From contig NZ_CP159483.1 in NCBI RefSeq assembly GCF_042140245.1, positions 3,534,001 to 3,598,000 of the forward strand: 64,000 nucleotides of DNA, given 5' to 3'. Position numbers and translations under genes: made by a program. This DNA is from MH13 sp042140245. Its GTDB lineage: Bacteria; Pseudomonadota; Alphaproteobacteria; Rhizobiales; MH13. Within the stretch, counting starts at the first letter, position 1. The number at the start of each line of letters is the position of its first letter. Shown in pieces: positions 26,214 to 34,672 of this stretch. The notes beneath the pieces are model-generated. The model made no database searches. It was not told where the DNA came from and saw nothing but the letters and a program-made list of their open reading frames with translations.

Positions 26214-26506
26214 TGGCACGGATGCAAAAGACCTTTCAGGAGCGTGCCGAAAGCCTTCTCATCATCGGGATGGTGCTCGGTATCGCGTTGATTGCTTTCA
26301 CACCAATTCAGTTTTTCGAGTTCATTCAATTAGGGTTGGTGGTGCTGGTGACGTGCACATTTTTGCAGATCGCAGTCGGTAACATTCCGCGCGACATCCC
26401 CTGGCGGCAGGGCTTGGTGCGGATAGCGATCATCTTGTCCATTGTGGCTGTCGTTTTTGGCATCGGTATCGCTCTGGTTCCCGTGCTCAGCCAGTTGGGG
26501 CGCTGA
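26213..26506 (+). CDS. small three-helix membrane protein of the importer operon
   Basis: This 97-residue protein of unknown function has a short charged N-terminus (MARMQKTFQERAES) and three hydrophobic stretches: about 15-30, 36-55 (FIQLGLVVLVTCTFLQIAVG) and 70-90 (IAIILSIVAVVFGIGIALVP). It overlaps the permease before it and the ATPase after it by one base each, so it is made with the transporter. In the rhizobial glycerol importer a small membrane protein, GlpU, lies in a comparable place. I do not see clear similarity to the DUF2160 sequence I associate with GlpU, so only the position is comparable. It may be an accessory subunit. Confidence 0.8.
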   Translation: MARMQKTFQERAESLLIIGMVLGIALIAFTPIQFFEFIQLGLVVLVTCTFLQIAVGNIPRDIPWRQGLVRIAIILSIVAVVFGIGIALVPVLSQLGR

Positions 26507-27585
26507 TGTCGATTTCAGTTACGGGACTCAGCAAAAGCTACGGCACCAATGAAGTTCTCAACGACCTTGATCTCACGGTCGAGGAAGGCAGCTTTACCGT
26601 CATGTGCGGGCCGACAGGCTGCGGAAAATCGGTCCTTTTGCGGCTGCTGGTTGGGTTGGAGACCGCCGATGCCGGCACAATGACGCTCAATGGTATCGAC
26701 ATCACCAGCACACGAGCCGCCGAACGCGCGGTTGGCTATGTTCCACAGAGTTTCGCGCTCTACCCTCATCTGACCGTGCGCGCGAACATCGGCTATCCAC
26801 TGCAACTTGCCAAACGCCCTTCGTCAGAGATCGCCAAACGGGTCGATTGGGCAGCTGGCGTACTGGCGATCACACACTTGCTCGATAAAACACCCGATCA
26901 ACTTTCTGGTGGCGAGAAGCAGCGCACCGCGGTTGCGCGTGGCTTGCTCAAGGAGACGGACATCTTCCTTCTAGACGATCCGCTCGTTGGCCTCGACTAC
27001 AAGCTGCGCGAGCGCCTGATGGATGAGCTCAAAGCCATTCAGCAAGACCTCAAAGCCACCTTTCTTTACACCACGTCCGACAGCCTGGAAGCGCTGACGA
27101 TGGCAGAGAAACTTGTCGTGCTTGATCAGGGTGCGGTGGTGCAAAAAGGCGATGTGTTCGACGTTTACAATGCACCGACCCACCGCCGATCGATGGAACT
27201 GGTCGGCTTTCCCAAAGCCAACATGCTTCCAGTCTCGCGGGAGAACGGCAAAGTCCACGTTGGACCGTTTGAGCTTCACGGTGCTCCGGAGGAGGCATCG
27301 TTTGTGGGTCTTCGTCCAGAAGCCCTTTCGTTCGGCCAAGAAGCTGGCTTTTTGAACGCGACAGCGACCGTCCAGCTTATTGAAGAGCTGGGGGGAGAAG
27401 AGGTCATTTATCTTCAAGCTGAAGGCCACGACCTGACAATGGCCATCGCCACTGACGGTTCGCGAGCGGCCAAGGAAGGCGACAGTGTTACAGTCAGCGT
27501 TGACCCGCACGCGTTCGTCTTCTTCGATAGCGCAAACGGAAAGCGTCTCAACACCGATGCCGCGCTTGGGGAGGCCGCGCAATGA
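26506..27585 (+). CDS. ABC importer ATPase 1, degenerate catalytic site (GlpS/GlpT-like)
   Basis: This 359-residue MalK-type ATPase has Walker A GPTGCGKSV (35-43) and an intact signature LSGGEKQR (133-140). The Walker B is FLLDDP, with Asp158 in place of the catalytic glutamate. The switch histidine is missing: YTTSDS replaces YVTHDQ, giving Ser191. The C-terminal TOBE region is present (VGLRPEALSF). It overlaps ATPase 2 by four bases. Alone it should hydrolyse ATP poorly, but its good signature can complete the site of ATPase 2. See the finding on the pair. Confidence 0.9.
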   Translation: MSISVTGLSKSYGTNEVLNDLDLTVEEGSFTVMCGPTGCGKSVLLRLLVGLETADAGTMTLNGIDITSTRAAERAVGYVPQSFALYPHLTVRANIGYPLQLAKRPSSEIAKRVDWAAGVLAITHLLDKTPDQLSGGEKQRTAVARGLLKETDIFLLDDPLVGLDYKLRERLMDELKAIQQDLKATFLYTTSDSLEALTMAEKLVVLDQGAVVQKGDVFDVYNAPTHRRSMELVGFPKANMLPVSRENGKVHVGPFELHGAPEEASFVGLRPEALSFGQEAGFLNATATVQLIEELGGEEVIYLQAEGHDLTMAIATDGSRAAKEGDSVTVSVDPHAFVFFDSANGKRLNTDAALGEAAQ

Positions 27586-28649
27586 GCGAAGCTGGCATTG
27601 TCATCGACGGGGTCACCAAACGCTTTGGTAGTTTCACCGCTGTCGACAACCTGACACTCACCTTCGCCGATGGCGAAACGGCCTGTTTGCTCGGCCCTTC
27701 AGGTTGCGGCAAGACAACCTTGATGCGGATGATTGCAGGGCTCGAAACGCCAACCGAAGGCAGGATCATCATTGATGGGCGTGATGTGACGAACCTACGT
27801 CCACGGCGGCGCAACATCGGCATGGTGTTCCAGTACCCTGTTATGTATCAGACGCTGTCTGTTCGCGAGAACATCGCTTTGCCTTTGAAACGTGACCGCA
27901 GCCTCTCAGCTGCTGAACGTAAAAAGCGGGTAGATGAGGTGCTCGATGTGATTGATCTTGCACACCGTGCCGACGCCTACATTGATGAGTTAGACGCCGG
28001 CTCCCGCCAGAAAGTTGCCGTGGGACGCTCGGTGGCACGTCAAACGAAAGTGGTTTTGTTCGATGAGCCGACCACCAATGTTGAGGTCAATGCCAAGCTC
28101 ACTCTGATCCGAACCTTCAAAGAGATTAGCCGCAGACTGAAGCAGACGGCAGTCTACGTGACACACGATCAGACCGAGGCGATGACGCTTGCTGACAAGA
28201 TCGCTCTCATGAAGGACGGTAGCATCATCCAATATGATGGCCCCACTGCGCTGTACCAGAAACCAGCCAGTGAGTTTGGCGGTTGGTTCCTCGGCAATCC
28301 AGGCATGAACTTCATTCCCGCGCAACGGACAGAAGCGGGGCTCGTCTCTCCGCTGCTGCCTGAACCGCTTGATGCACCGGCCAAACTTGGTGCGGGAAAG
28401 GTTCGCTTGGGCATTCGCCCAGAGCAACTTCTGGCCCGCACCGAGCCCTTTAAGGGTTCGGTCGAAGCCAAGGTAGAAGACTGCATTGTCGGTATTGCGG
28501 GTCAGCTTCTGGCACGGCTCAGTGTGGCCAGCGAAACGGTAAAGCTCAAAACGGGCGCGCTGCCAAATCTACGCGCGCAAGACACCATTCACATCGGGTT
28601 CCCACCGGAGGACCTGCTCGTGTTCGAAGATGGCGTTCGCGTCACTTAA
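27582..28649 (+). CDS. ABC importer ATPase 2, degenerate signature (GlpS/GlpT-like)
   Basis: This 355-residue MalK-type ATPase has consensus Walker A GPSGCGKTT (38-46), Walker B LFDEP with Glu162, and the switch histidine in YVTHDQ (His195). The signature is not LSGGQ but LDAGS (137-141), and the D-loop reads TNVEVN instead of SNLDAK. The TOBE domain follows (VRLGIRPEQL). It is therefore the exact counterpart of ATPase 1 and should supply the working Walker half of a heterodimer. The next gene starts 13 bp downstream. Confidence 0.9.
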   Translation: MSEAGIVIDGVTKRFGSFTAVDNLTLTFADGETACLLGPSGCGKTTLMRMIAGLETPTEGRIIIDGRDVTNLRPRRRNIGMVFQYPVMYQTLSVRENIALPLKRDRSLSAAERKKRVDEVLDVIDLAHRADAYIDELDAGSRQKVAVGRSVARQTKVVLFDEPTTNVEVNAKLTLIRTFKEISRRLKQTAVYVTHDQTEAMTLADKIALMKDGSIIQYDGPTALYQKPASEFGGWFLGNPGMNFIPAQRTEAGLVSPLLPEPLDAPAKLGAGKVRLGIRPEQLLARTEPFKGSVEAKVEDCIVGIAGQLLARLSVASETVKLKTGALPNLRAQDTIHIGFPPEDLLVFEDGVRVT

Positions 28650-28662
28650 GGAGATAATGACT

Positions 28663-29610
28663 ATGGCGCATGATGTTTCGGTGGTCGGGCTCTACATTCT
28701 CGATGTGCTTGGTTGCCCTGTGACCAAAATCCCCGACGGAGGCAATGTCGAGTTTATCGATGAAATCCGTCTGACTGTCGCTGGCACCGCAGGAGGGACA
28801 GTTGTTGATACGGCCAAGCTGGGACTTAAGAGCCTAGCAGTCGGTGCCGTTGGCAATGATGAAAAAGCTGATTGGGTGATTTCCACGCTCGACGGGTTTG
28901 GCATTGATACGTCGACCATGCAGCGCTTGGAGGGCGTACCGACCTCTGCCACCATTTTGAATGTCCGACCAAACGGCGAGCGCCCTGCCCTGCATATGCG
29001 CGGCGCATCCGACCATTTCGACCTGCCGCCAGCGATGTATGAGAAGGTGTTTGAAGCGCCGATTGTCCATTTGGGCGGCACAGGCCTGTTGCGCAAGCTC
29101 GACGGAGAGCCGAGCCGCATTCTTCTCGAAGAGGCCAAAAAACGCGGCTGCACAACAACGTTTGATCTGATCGCCGCGACAGCGGAAACGGCAGCAATCG
29201 TCGATCCGATGCTGCCATTCATCGACTATTTCATGCCTTCGATCGAGGAGGCGATGGACATGTCAGGCTGCGGCACACCGCAGGCCTGTGCCGACCATTA
29301 TCTCAGCAAGGGAGCGACATGCTGCGTCTTCACACTCGGCGGTGATGGCGCCTACTACGCTCATACTGATGGCACCCGTCTACACAAGCCAGCCTACGAG
29401 ATTGATGTCGTTGACACTACCGGCTGCGGCGACGCCTTTGATGCGGGGTTCATCTGCGCATTGCACCACAAAATGTCGCCAGAGGAAGCACTTGCGTTCG
29501 CCCAAGCCTCTGCTGCCTTGGTCGCCAGCGGTCTTGGTTCGGATGCTGGTATCGTATCGTTTGAAGACACGCTTGAAAGCATGCGGGCCTTTACGACGAA
29601 ATCCCAGTGA
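28663..29610 (+). CDS. PfkB/ribokinase-family carbohydrate kinase
   Basis: This kinase has 315 residues from the ATG at 28663, which has AAGGAG nine bases upstream; an ATG at 28657 is too close to that site. It has VAGTAGGTVVDTAKLGL near residue 40, VGAVGNDEKADWV, and the family C-terminal signature DVVDTTGCGDAFDAGFICAL near 250, with the catalytic aspartate in GCGDAF. It is the last gene of the importer operon and probably phosphorylates the imported polyol or the ketose made from it. Substrate unknown. Confidence 0.87.
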   Translation: MAHDVSVVGLYILDVLGCPVTKIPDGGNVEFIDEIRLTVAGTAGGTVVDTAKLGLKSLAVGAVGNDEKADWVISTLDGFGIDTSTMQRLEGVPTSATILNVRPNGERPALHMRGASDHFDLPPAMYEKVFEAPIVHLGGTGLLRKLDGEPSRILLEEAKKRGCTTTFDLIAATAETAAIVDPMLPFIDYFMPSIEEAMDMSGCGTPQACADHYLSKGATCCVFTLGGDGAYYAHTDGTRLHKPAYEIDVVDTTGCGDAFDAGFICALHHKMSPEEALAFAQASAALVASGLGSDAGIVSFEDTLESMRAFTTKSQ

Positions 29611-29950
29611 GGCCAGGCCAATCCGCGCAACATCGACAAAGCGATGTCGAGGTGGATGGTACCAGCTGACAAAGGCCTAGGTAACAGGTTCCCCGTCCCG
29701 TTTGATTGGTTACACGGCCAGTGTCGCCAAGAACGGGTGAAGCACGCCTCAACCTGTAAGCCGTGACGGGCCAATTAGCCGCTAAGACACAGCCATTAAA
29801 GAGACCGTAGGGTATTGCGGAAAACCTCAGGTCATCGCTGCAGCGTATGAGCTCGCTTACTGTTTGGTCAGTTGCTGGATGCTTGGCAGCAGGCGGCAAA
29901 TTCGGCGACCACAATAAGATCAGCCTGCTCTGTGCATAGGGAGGATACCC
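29611..29950. other. intergenic stretch between two gene blocks, nothing clear
   Basis: This 340-bp gap separates the polyol block from the LIV transporter block. I see no convincing gene or RNA. CATCGACAAAGCGATG near 29634 could form a weak hairpin. GGGAGG at 29939-29944 is the ribosome site of the next gene. A promoter for that gene should lie here but I cannot place it with confidence. Confidence 0.3.
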
Positions 29951-31216
29951 ATGAAAAAGGCACTCTTTGCAGCCGTTTTGGCCGCGTCAGTTTCCATTCC
30001 AGCCGTTGCTGTCTCTCAGGATGAGCCCATTCGCATTGGCATTTTGGTTGCCCTGGAAGGCGCCTTTGCCGAAGGCGGCGCCGATGGCGTGCGCAATGTT
30101 GAAATGGCGTTGCAAGAAGTTGGCTTTGAAGCTGGCGGGCGCACCATCGAGTATGTTGTTGCTCCATCCGACACGACGCCTGACACCGCCGTGCGTCAAG
30201 CTCGTAAACTGGTCGAACAGGATGACGTGGACATCATTCTTGGCCCACTGTCAGGCTCTGAAGGCATTGCACTGCGCGACTACGCAAAAACGGTGCCTGA
30301 TATCACGATCATCAACGGCATTTCCGGTGCTTTGGAAACGACCTGGGTTGATCCAGCTGACAACTTCTTCCGCTTCAATCTGGATGGTGCCCAATGGGGT
30401 GCCGGCCTGGGCACCTACGTTGTTGAAGAAAAAGGTTGGACTCGCGTCGCTACCGTCGCTGCTGACTACTCGTTCGGTTATACCAACTTCCTCGGTTTTG
30501 CCGTCGATTTCTGCCGCGCTGGCGGTGAGATTGCCGAACGTTTCTGGGTGCCGCTTGGCTCCTCAGACTTTGGCGGCGTGATCGCGGCTCTGCCAGATGA
30601 TGTTGATGCGATTTACTTGGGCGTGGGTGGCACAGATGCCATCAACTTCCTCAACCAGTATCAGCAGGCTGGTAGCGACACGAACCTGATTGGCGGTACC
30701 ATTATGGCCGACCAAACGGTTCTCACATCGCGAGGGCGCGCCAAAGATGCGTTGATTGGCACACCAACCTCTGGACCACTTGCGGTCGATAACACCGATG
30801 AAGCCTGGACCAGCTATGTTCAGCGCTATCAAGATGCCTTCCCCGAAGATGAGCGCTTTCCTGCTCCATCACTGTTCGGTGTCGGCTACTATGTGGCCGC
30901 TCTTGCCGCCATCGAAGCAATCAACGAAGTGGATGGCGATCTGAGCGGTGATCAGGCAGCTTTCCAAGCAGCGCTGGGAGCACTTTCGCTGGAAACACCG
31001 CTTGGTGTTGTCGAGCTGAATGAGAACCGTCAAGCAACGGGCACTGTGTTCATCAACGAGGTTGTTGAAGATGGTGAAGGTGGTTTGACCAACCAGCTGA
31101 TGGCCACGCAGGAAGGTGTGAACCAAACACTGGGTATGACACCTGAAGAGTTCCGGGCGATGGGACTCCCATCACGTGACACACCAGACTGCGCTGCACT
31201 TGGTGGCGCTGGCTAA
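29951..31216 (+). CDS. LIV-type (HAAT family) ABC importer periplasmic binding protein
   Basis: This 421-residue protein of the LivJ/Peripla_BP_6 type starts with a classic Sec signal peptide (MKKALFAAVLAASVSIPAVA) cut near residue 22. Type I binding-fold segments follow: IRIGILVALEGAFAEGG, VDIILGPLSGSEGIALRDYA and VATVAADYSFGYTNFLG. A good hairpin terminator lies right after it, so it is a separate unit from the permease genes at 33656. Family ligands include branched amino acids, amides, urea and aromatic acids. It likely feeds the LIV permease set downstream. Confidence 0.87.
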   Translation: MKKALFAAVLAASVSIPAVAVSQDEPIRIGILVALEGAFAEGGADGVRNVEMALQEVGFEAGGRTIEYVVAPSDTTPDTAVRQARKLVEQDDVDIILGPLSGSEGIALRDYAKTVPDITIINGISGALETTWVDPADNFFRFNLDGAQWGAGLGTYVVEEKGWTRVATVAADYSFGYTNFLGFAVDFCRAGGEIAERFWVPLGSSDFGGVIAALPDDVDAIYLGVGGTDAINFLNQYQQAGSDTNLIGGTIMADQTVLTSRGRAKDALIGTPTSGPLAVDNTDEAWTSYVQRYQDAFPEDERFPAPSLFGVGYYVAALAAIEAINEVDGDLSGDQAAFQAALGALSLETPLGVVELNENRQATGTVFINEVVEDGEGGLTNQLMATQEGVNQTLGMTPEEFRAMGLPSRDTPDCAALGGAG

Positions 31217-31232
31217 CCTTAAGAAGCTGAAG

Positions 31233-31260
31233 ACAAGGCCGGGCATGTGCTCGGCCTTGT
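31233..31260 (+). terminator. Rho-independent terminator after the LIV binding protein
   Basis: The stem ACAAGGCCGGGC (31233-31244) pairs with GCTCGGCCTTGT (31249-31260), with one G-T wobble and the loop ATGT. TGCTTTT follows. The position, 17 bp after the stop codon, is right for a terminator. Confidence 0.75.
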
Positions 31261-31420
31261 TGCTTTTGTCCACACACCACGCGATGGCTACGCGCCTTCA
31301 CCAAACTGCCCAAAGCGAGCCGTCTGCACCACTAAGCAGGCCAACCGACGACCTGTCTCCTACCACCTAAGCCTTCAACAGATCCGACAAGAGATCTGAG
31401 TCATTGGGGAGGGACCGAGA

Positions 31421-32479
31421 ATGTCATTGATCACCTTTCTTACCCGCGTCCACTTCGCCGACGGGGTGCTGGAAGATGCTTTGCCCGAAGCCATGCGCAG
31501 GCTCGCGACTCGACGACCGCTTCTGCTCACCGATGCCGATGGCCGACACGAGCAAACGCTGGCCCGCATCGAAGATGCAATGGCGCACAGCGTTGTGCTG
31601 ACATCCTTCCCCAAATTGCCTCACAGTGTGACCGCCGACCGACTCAACGCGGCCACCCAAGTGCTGAGTGCTGGCGAGTGTGATTCCATCATCAGTATAG
31701 GCGGCAAAACAGCGATGGATTTTGGCCGTCTTCTGGCCGCCAAAAACACTGGCCACCGCTCCCACCCCATGATCGCTATCCCCACCACCGTGGCCAATGT
31801 AGGCCTTGGACCTGTTCACATGCCCGGCATCACCAAACCCAGGACGGCCGCTCTGCCGGCTGCCATTCTGTGTGATGCAACCATGACATTGGATGCGGAC
31901 AAGCAGACGCTGGCTGCCAACGGGTTCAGTGCTTTGACCAACTGCGTTGAGGCCTTTTTGGCCACCGCATACAACCCGCCGGCTGATGGCATAGCTTTGG
32001 AGGGCATTCGTCGCTCTGCGTTGTTTTTGGAACAAGCGGTTGCCGAGCACGGCAATCTGGATGCTCATCGTGAACTGTTGGCCGTGGCGCTTAATGCAGG
32101 CCTTGCTTCGCAGAAAGGTCTGGGCGGCGTGGAAGCTCTGGCGCGGGCGACACAAACGGCTTGCGATATCAGCTTGGCCCACGGGCGACTGCACCCAGCG
32201 GTGATGCGCCCCGTTCTTGCCTTCAATGCGCCGGCCGTCGGCAACCAGTATGAGCGGATCGTGGAAGCCATGGCCCTGCCCGGCCAGAAGCACGTGGTGG
32301 ACGCACTGTCCGCCATGAGCAGTCGCCTGGGATTGCCGGAGACACTCACCAGTCTGAAGATCGATTCCGCGCGGCTCGATTATGTTGCAGAGCGCGCTGC
32401 GGCAGATCCGGCCAACCTAACCAACCCCCGTCACGCAACGCAGGCGGACTATCGCACACTGCTAGATCAAGCGCTCTAA
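31421..32479 (+). CDS. iron-ADH/maleylacetate-reductase-fold protein with altered metal site
   Basis: This 352-residue protein has the fold of maleylacetate reductases and iron alcohol dehydrogenases: SIGGKTAMDFGRLLAAK near residue 92 for NAD binding and IAIPTTVANVG near 119. In the metal site the usual Asp-Ala-Leu-x-His becomes Ser170-Ala-Leu-Thr-Asn174 (GFSALTNCVEAF), while two later histidines remain (His254 and His258 in LAHGRLHPAV). It may use another metal, none, or have a different role. It is the first of two genes between the binding protein and the permeases. Maleylacetate reductase would suit aromatic or lactone catabolism, but that is inference. Confidence 0.75.
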   Translation: MSLITFLTRVHFADGVLEDALPEAMRRLATRRPLLLTDADGRHEQTLARIEDAMAHSVVLTSFPKLPHSVTADRLNAATQVLSAGECDSIISIGGKTAMDFGRLLAAKNTGHRSHPMIAIPTTVANVGLGPVHMPGITKPRTAALPAAILCDATMTLDADKQTLAANGFSALTNCVEAFLATAYNPPADGIALEGIRRSALFLEQAVAEHGNLDAHRELLAVALNAGLASQKGLGGVEALARATQTACDISLAHGRLHPAVMRPVLAFNAPAVGNQYERIVEAMALPGQKHVVDALSAMSSRLGLPETLTSLKIDSARLDYVAERAAADPANLTNPRHATQADYRTLLDQAL

Positions 32480-32578
32480 ACGCGCATTCGAGAGAAACAA
32501 CCTTGACCTTCCCCACGCGCTAAGGGAACCTACTTAAAAAAGTTAAAGCATCATAAGAATGCTGAAAGGGTGGAAACA

Positions 32579-33427
32579 ATGAGCACAGCCATTGCTGTCT
32601 TTCATGGCGCATTCGGACGCGTCTGCCTGTACTCGATGGATAAGAAGATGGCGCCACACGGACACCGTGAAGGCCACCTTATTTTCCATGTCGCAGGTCC
32701 TGCTGGTCAAATGGTGACCGAAGATCGTTCCTCGCCGATTTCTCCAGGCCAGGCCGTGGCGGTGAGCCCCTGGCAAGCGCATTACTACGAGCCTTTGGAC
32801 TACAGCGCGCCCACATTGGCGCTTGTGCTTTACATCCGACCTGGCTGGTTCTTGGAGGTTGCACGCCAAGTGTCCGCTTCCATGCGGTTCGGGCGCCCAG
32901 GTATCGAGGTGACCGATCATCTGGCTCGCCTCGTCGCTGAAACGGCTCGGGTTATGCTGGATCACGATATGGATGATCCTCTGCTTGAAGATCGTTTGTG
33001 TACGCTGACCCAGGCAGCTTATGATCAATCTTGGCAGTGGACTGAAAAAGGCTCGTCCTTCACAGGGCCGACCGGTGCGGCTCCTGATTTTCGTATTCGC
33101 AATGCCGTGCGTCTTATACAGCGCAACCTGGGTGGTGAGTTCGAGTTGAACTTCATCGCACGCGAAGTCGGTCTGTCTCGCCCACATTTCTACAAGCTGT
33201 TTCGCAACCAGATTGGACTCACACCGAACCTTTACCTCAACGCTTTGCGGATGGAGCGAGCGATTGAACAGCTGAGCGCCACACAAGCTCCGGTGTCTGA
33301 CATCGGCCTCGATCTAGGCTTCTCAAGCCAGGCCAGCTTCTCACGCTTTTTCATCTCTAACGGCGTGGTTCCACCATCCAATTATCGCCGTTCCGTGCAG
33401 TCGATTGATGCTGCTGCCACCTTCTGA
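32579..33427 (+). CDS. AraC-family transcriptional regulator
   Basis: This regulator has 282 residues from the ATG at 32579; a GTG at 32570 is an alternative. The N-terminal half is a cupin-like sensor (HREGHLIFHVAGPAGQMV, PGQAVAVSPWQAHYYE). The C-terminal half has the two helix-turn-helix motifs of the family: FIAREVGLSRPHFYKLFRNQ near 198 and ISDIGLDLGFSSQASFSRFF-like near 245, ending with a P-x-x-Y-R signature (PPSNYRRS). It lies 228 bp upstream of the long operon at 33656 and is the obvious candidate activator. Confidence 0.87.
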   Translation: MSTAIAVFHGAFGRVCLYSMDKKMAPHGHREGHLIFHVAGPAGQMVTEDRSSPISPGQAVAVSPWQAHYYEPLDYSAPTLALVLYIRPGWFLEVARQVSASMRFGRPGIEVTDHLARLVAETARVMLDHDMDDPLLEDRLCTLTQAAYDQSWQWTEKGSSFTGPTGAAPDFRIRNAVRLIQRNLGGEFELNFIAREVGLSRPHFYKLFRNQIGLTPNLYLNALRMERAIEQLSATQAPVSDIGLDLGFSSQASFSRFFISNGVVPPSNYRRSVQSIDAAATF

Positions 33428-33655
33428 TCATTTGCACACGGCTTAACCCAGCCGCTGACAAAACGCGCAAATTCACGGGCTTACCACCTTTTCCTGGGTG
33501 CGGCGCACAATTGAAACCATCTCCAACATGGCAATGCGTGAAGCAAGCCTGGTGGAGCGATCTTTTGCCGACCAAAAGCGCAATCAACAGACTGTCGGGT
33601 ATGCCCCCTGTCCAACCACCGCGCTAGCTTCGCCCCAAAGGAGAACGCCGCGCCG

Positions 33656-34669
33656 ATGATCGCTTTTGCATCCCGACGTCCTATCTGGTCCCTGATCATT
33701 CTGCTTGCAGCAGCGGTGGTGTTGTGGCTGATTTTTGCGCCCTGGCCTCCAGGGCTGGAAGAGGTGCTTGGCCGCAAGCGCATCTTTCTCAATGCCATTT
33801 TTGGCGGCATAACGCTTGGCGCGCTCTACTTCCTTGTTGCCTCTGGTTTCACCCTGATTTTCGGGCTTATGCGCAACGTCAACTTGGCGCACGGCTCTTT
33901 GTATCTGTTGGGCGGGTACCTCGGATTTGAAATCTCCGAGTTCACCGGTTCTTGGTTGCTGGCCTTTCCGGTCGTCTTTGTGATCGTCGCTTTGCTCGGC
34001 ATCGTCTTGCAGCATCAAGTGTTTCGCCGCATGGACGGGGAAGACCTGCGGCAGACCATGGTGACGATCGGAATCTCGGTCGTTCTTGCTGATCTCATGC
34101 TTTGGTATTGGGGTGGCCAGAGCTACACGATCTTCGCGCCAGACTGGCTCTCCGGCCCAGCCACCATTCCAGTCATCTCATCCATTCGCGATACAGGTGA
34201 GATTGTTTACCTGCGCTACCCAGCTGTGCGTATTGCGATCCTATTTGCCGCCATCGTTATCGGCGTAGGCATGTGGCTTCTGCTCAACAAAACACGCCTT
34301 GGAATGTTCGTGCGCGCTGGGGTCGATGACCGCGAAATGCTGGCCGCCTCAGGGGTGCGTATTCAATACATCTTTCTGGGCGTGTTTGCTTTCGGAGCCG
34401 GCCTTGCCGGTGTTGCTGGCATTGTTGGTGGCACCTTCCAATCGCTCAGTCCCGGTGAGGATACGCGCTTCCTACTTGCCTCGCTTGTCGTGGTCATCGT
34501 CGGGGGGATGGGATCCATTCCAGGCGCGGCCATCGGCGCGTTGATTATCGGTCTGTCGGAACAGTTGGGGCTGATTTATGCACCCACCTATTCGGTGGTC
34601 TTCACCTTCTTGATCATGGCCGTCGTGCTTGCCTTCCGTCCACAGGGTCTGCTGGGGAGCTCGCGCTAG
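33656..34669 (+). CDS. livH: LIV-type ABC importer permease, LivH type
   Basis: This 337-residue membrane protein has about eight hydrophobic segments. Family marks are NAIFGGITLGALYFLVASGF and LIFGLMRNVNLAHGSLYLLG near residues 45-85, and VVVIVGGMGSIPGAAIGALI near the end. It is the first gene of a tightly packed 18-gene run. GGAGAACGCC precedes the ATG. It forms the pore with the LivM-type protein that starts 3 bp after its stop. Confidence 0.9.
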   Translation: MIAFASRRPIWSLIILLAAAVVLWLIFAPWPPGLEEVLGRKRIFLNAIFGGITLGALYFLVASGFTLIFGLMRNVNLAHGSLYLLGGYLGFEISEFTGSWLLAFPVVFVIVALLGIVLQHQVFRRMDGEDLRQTMVTIGISVVLADLMLWYWGGQSYTIFAPDWLSGPATIPVISSIRDTGEIVYLRYPAVRIAILFAAIVIGVGMWLLLNKTRLGMFVRAGVDDREMLAASGVRIQYIFLGVFAFGAGLAGVAGIVGGTFQSLSPGEDTRFLLASLVVVIVGGMGSIPGAAIGALIIGLSEQLGLIYAPTYSVVFTFLIMAVVLAFRPQGLLGSSR

Positions 34670-34672
34670 GCT

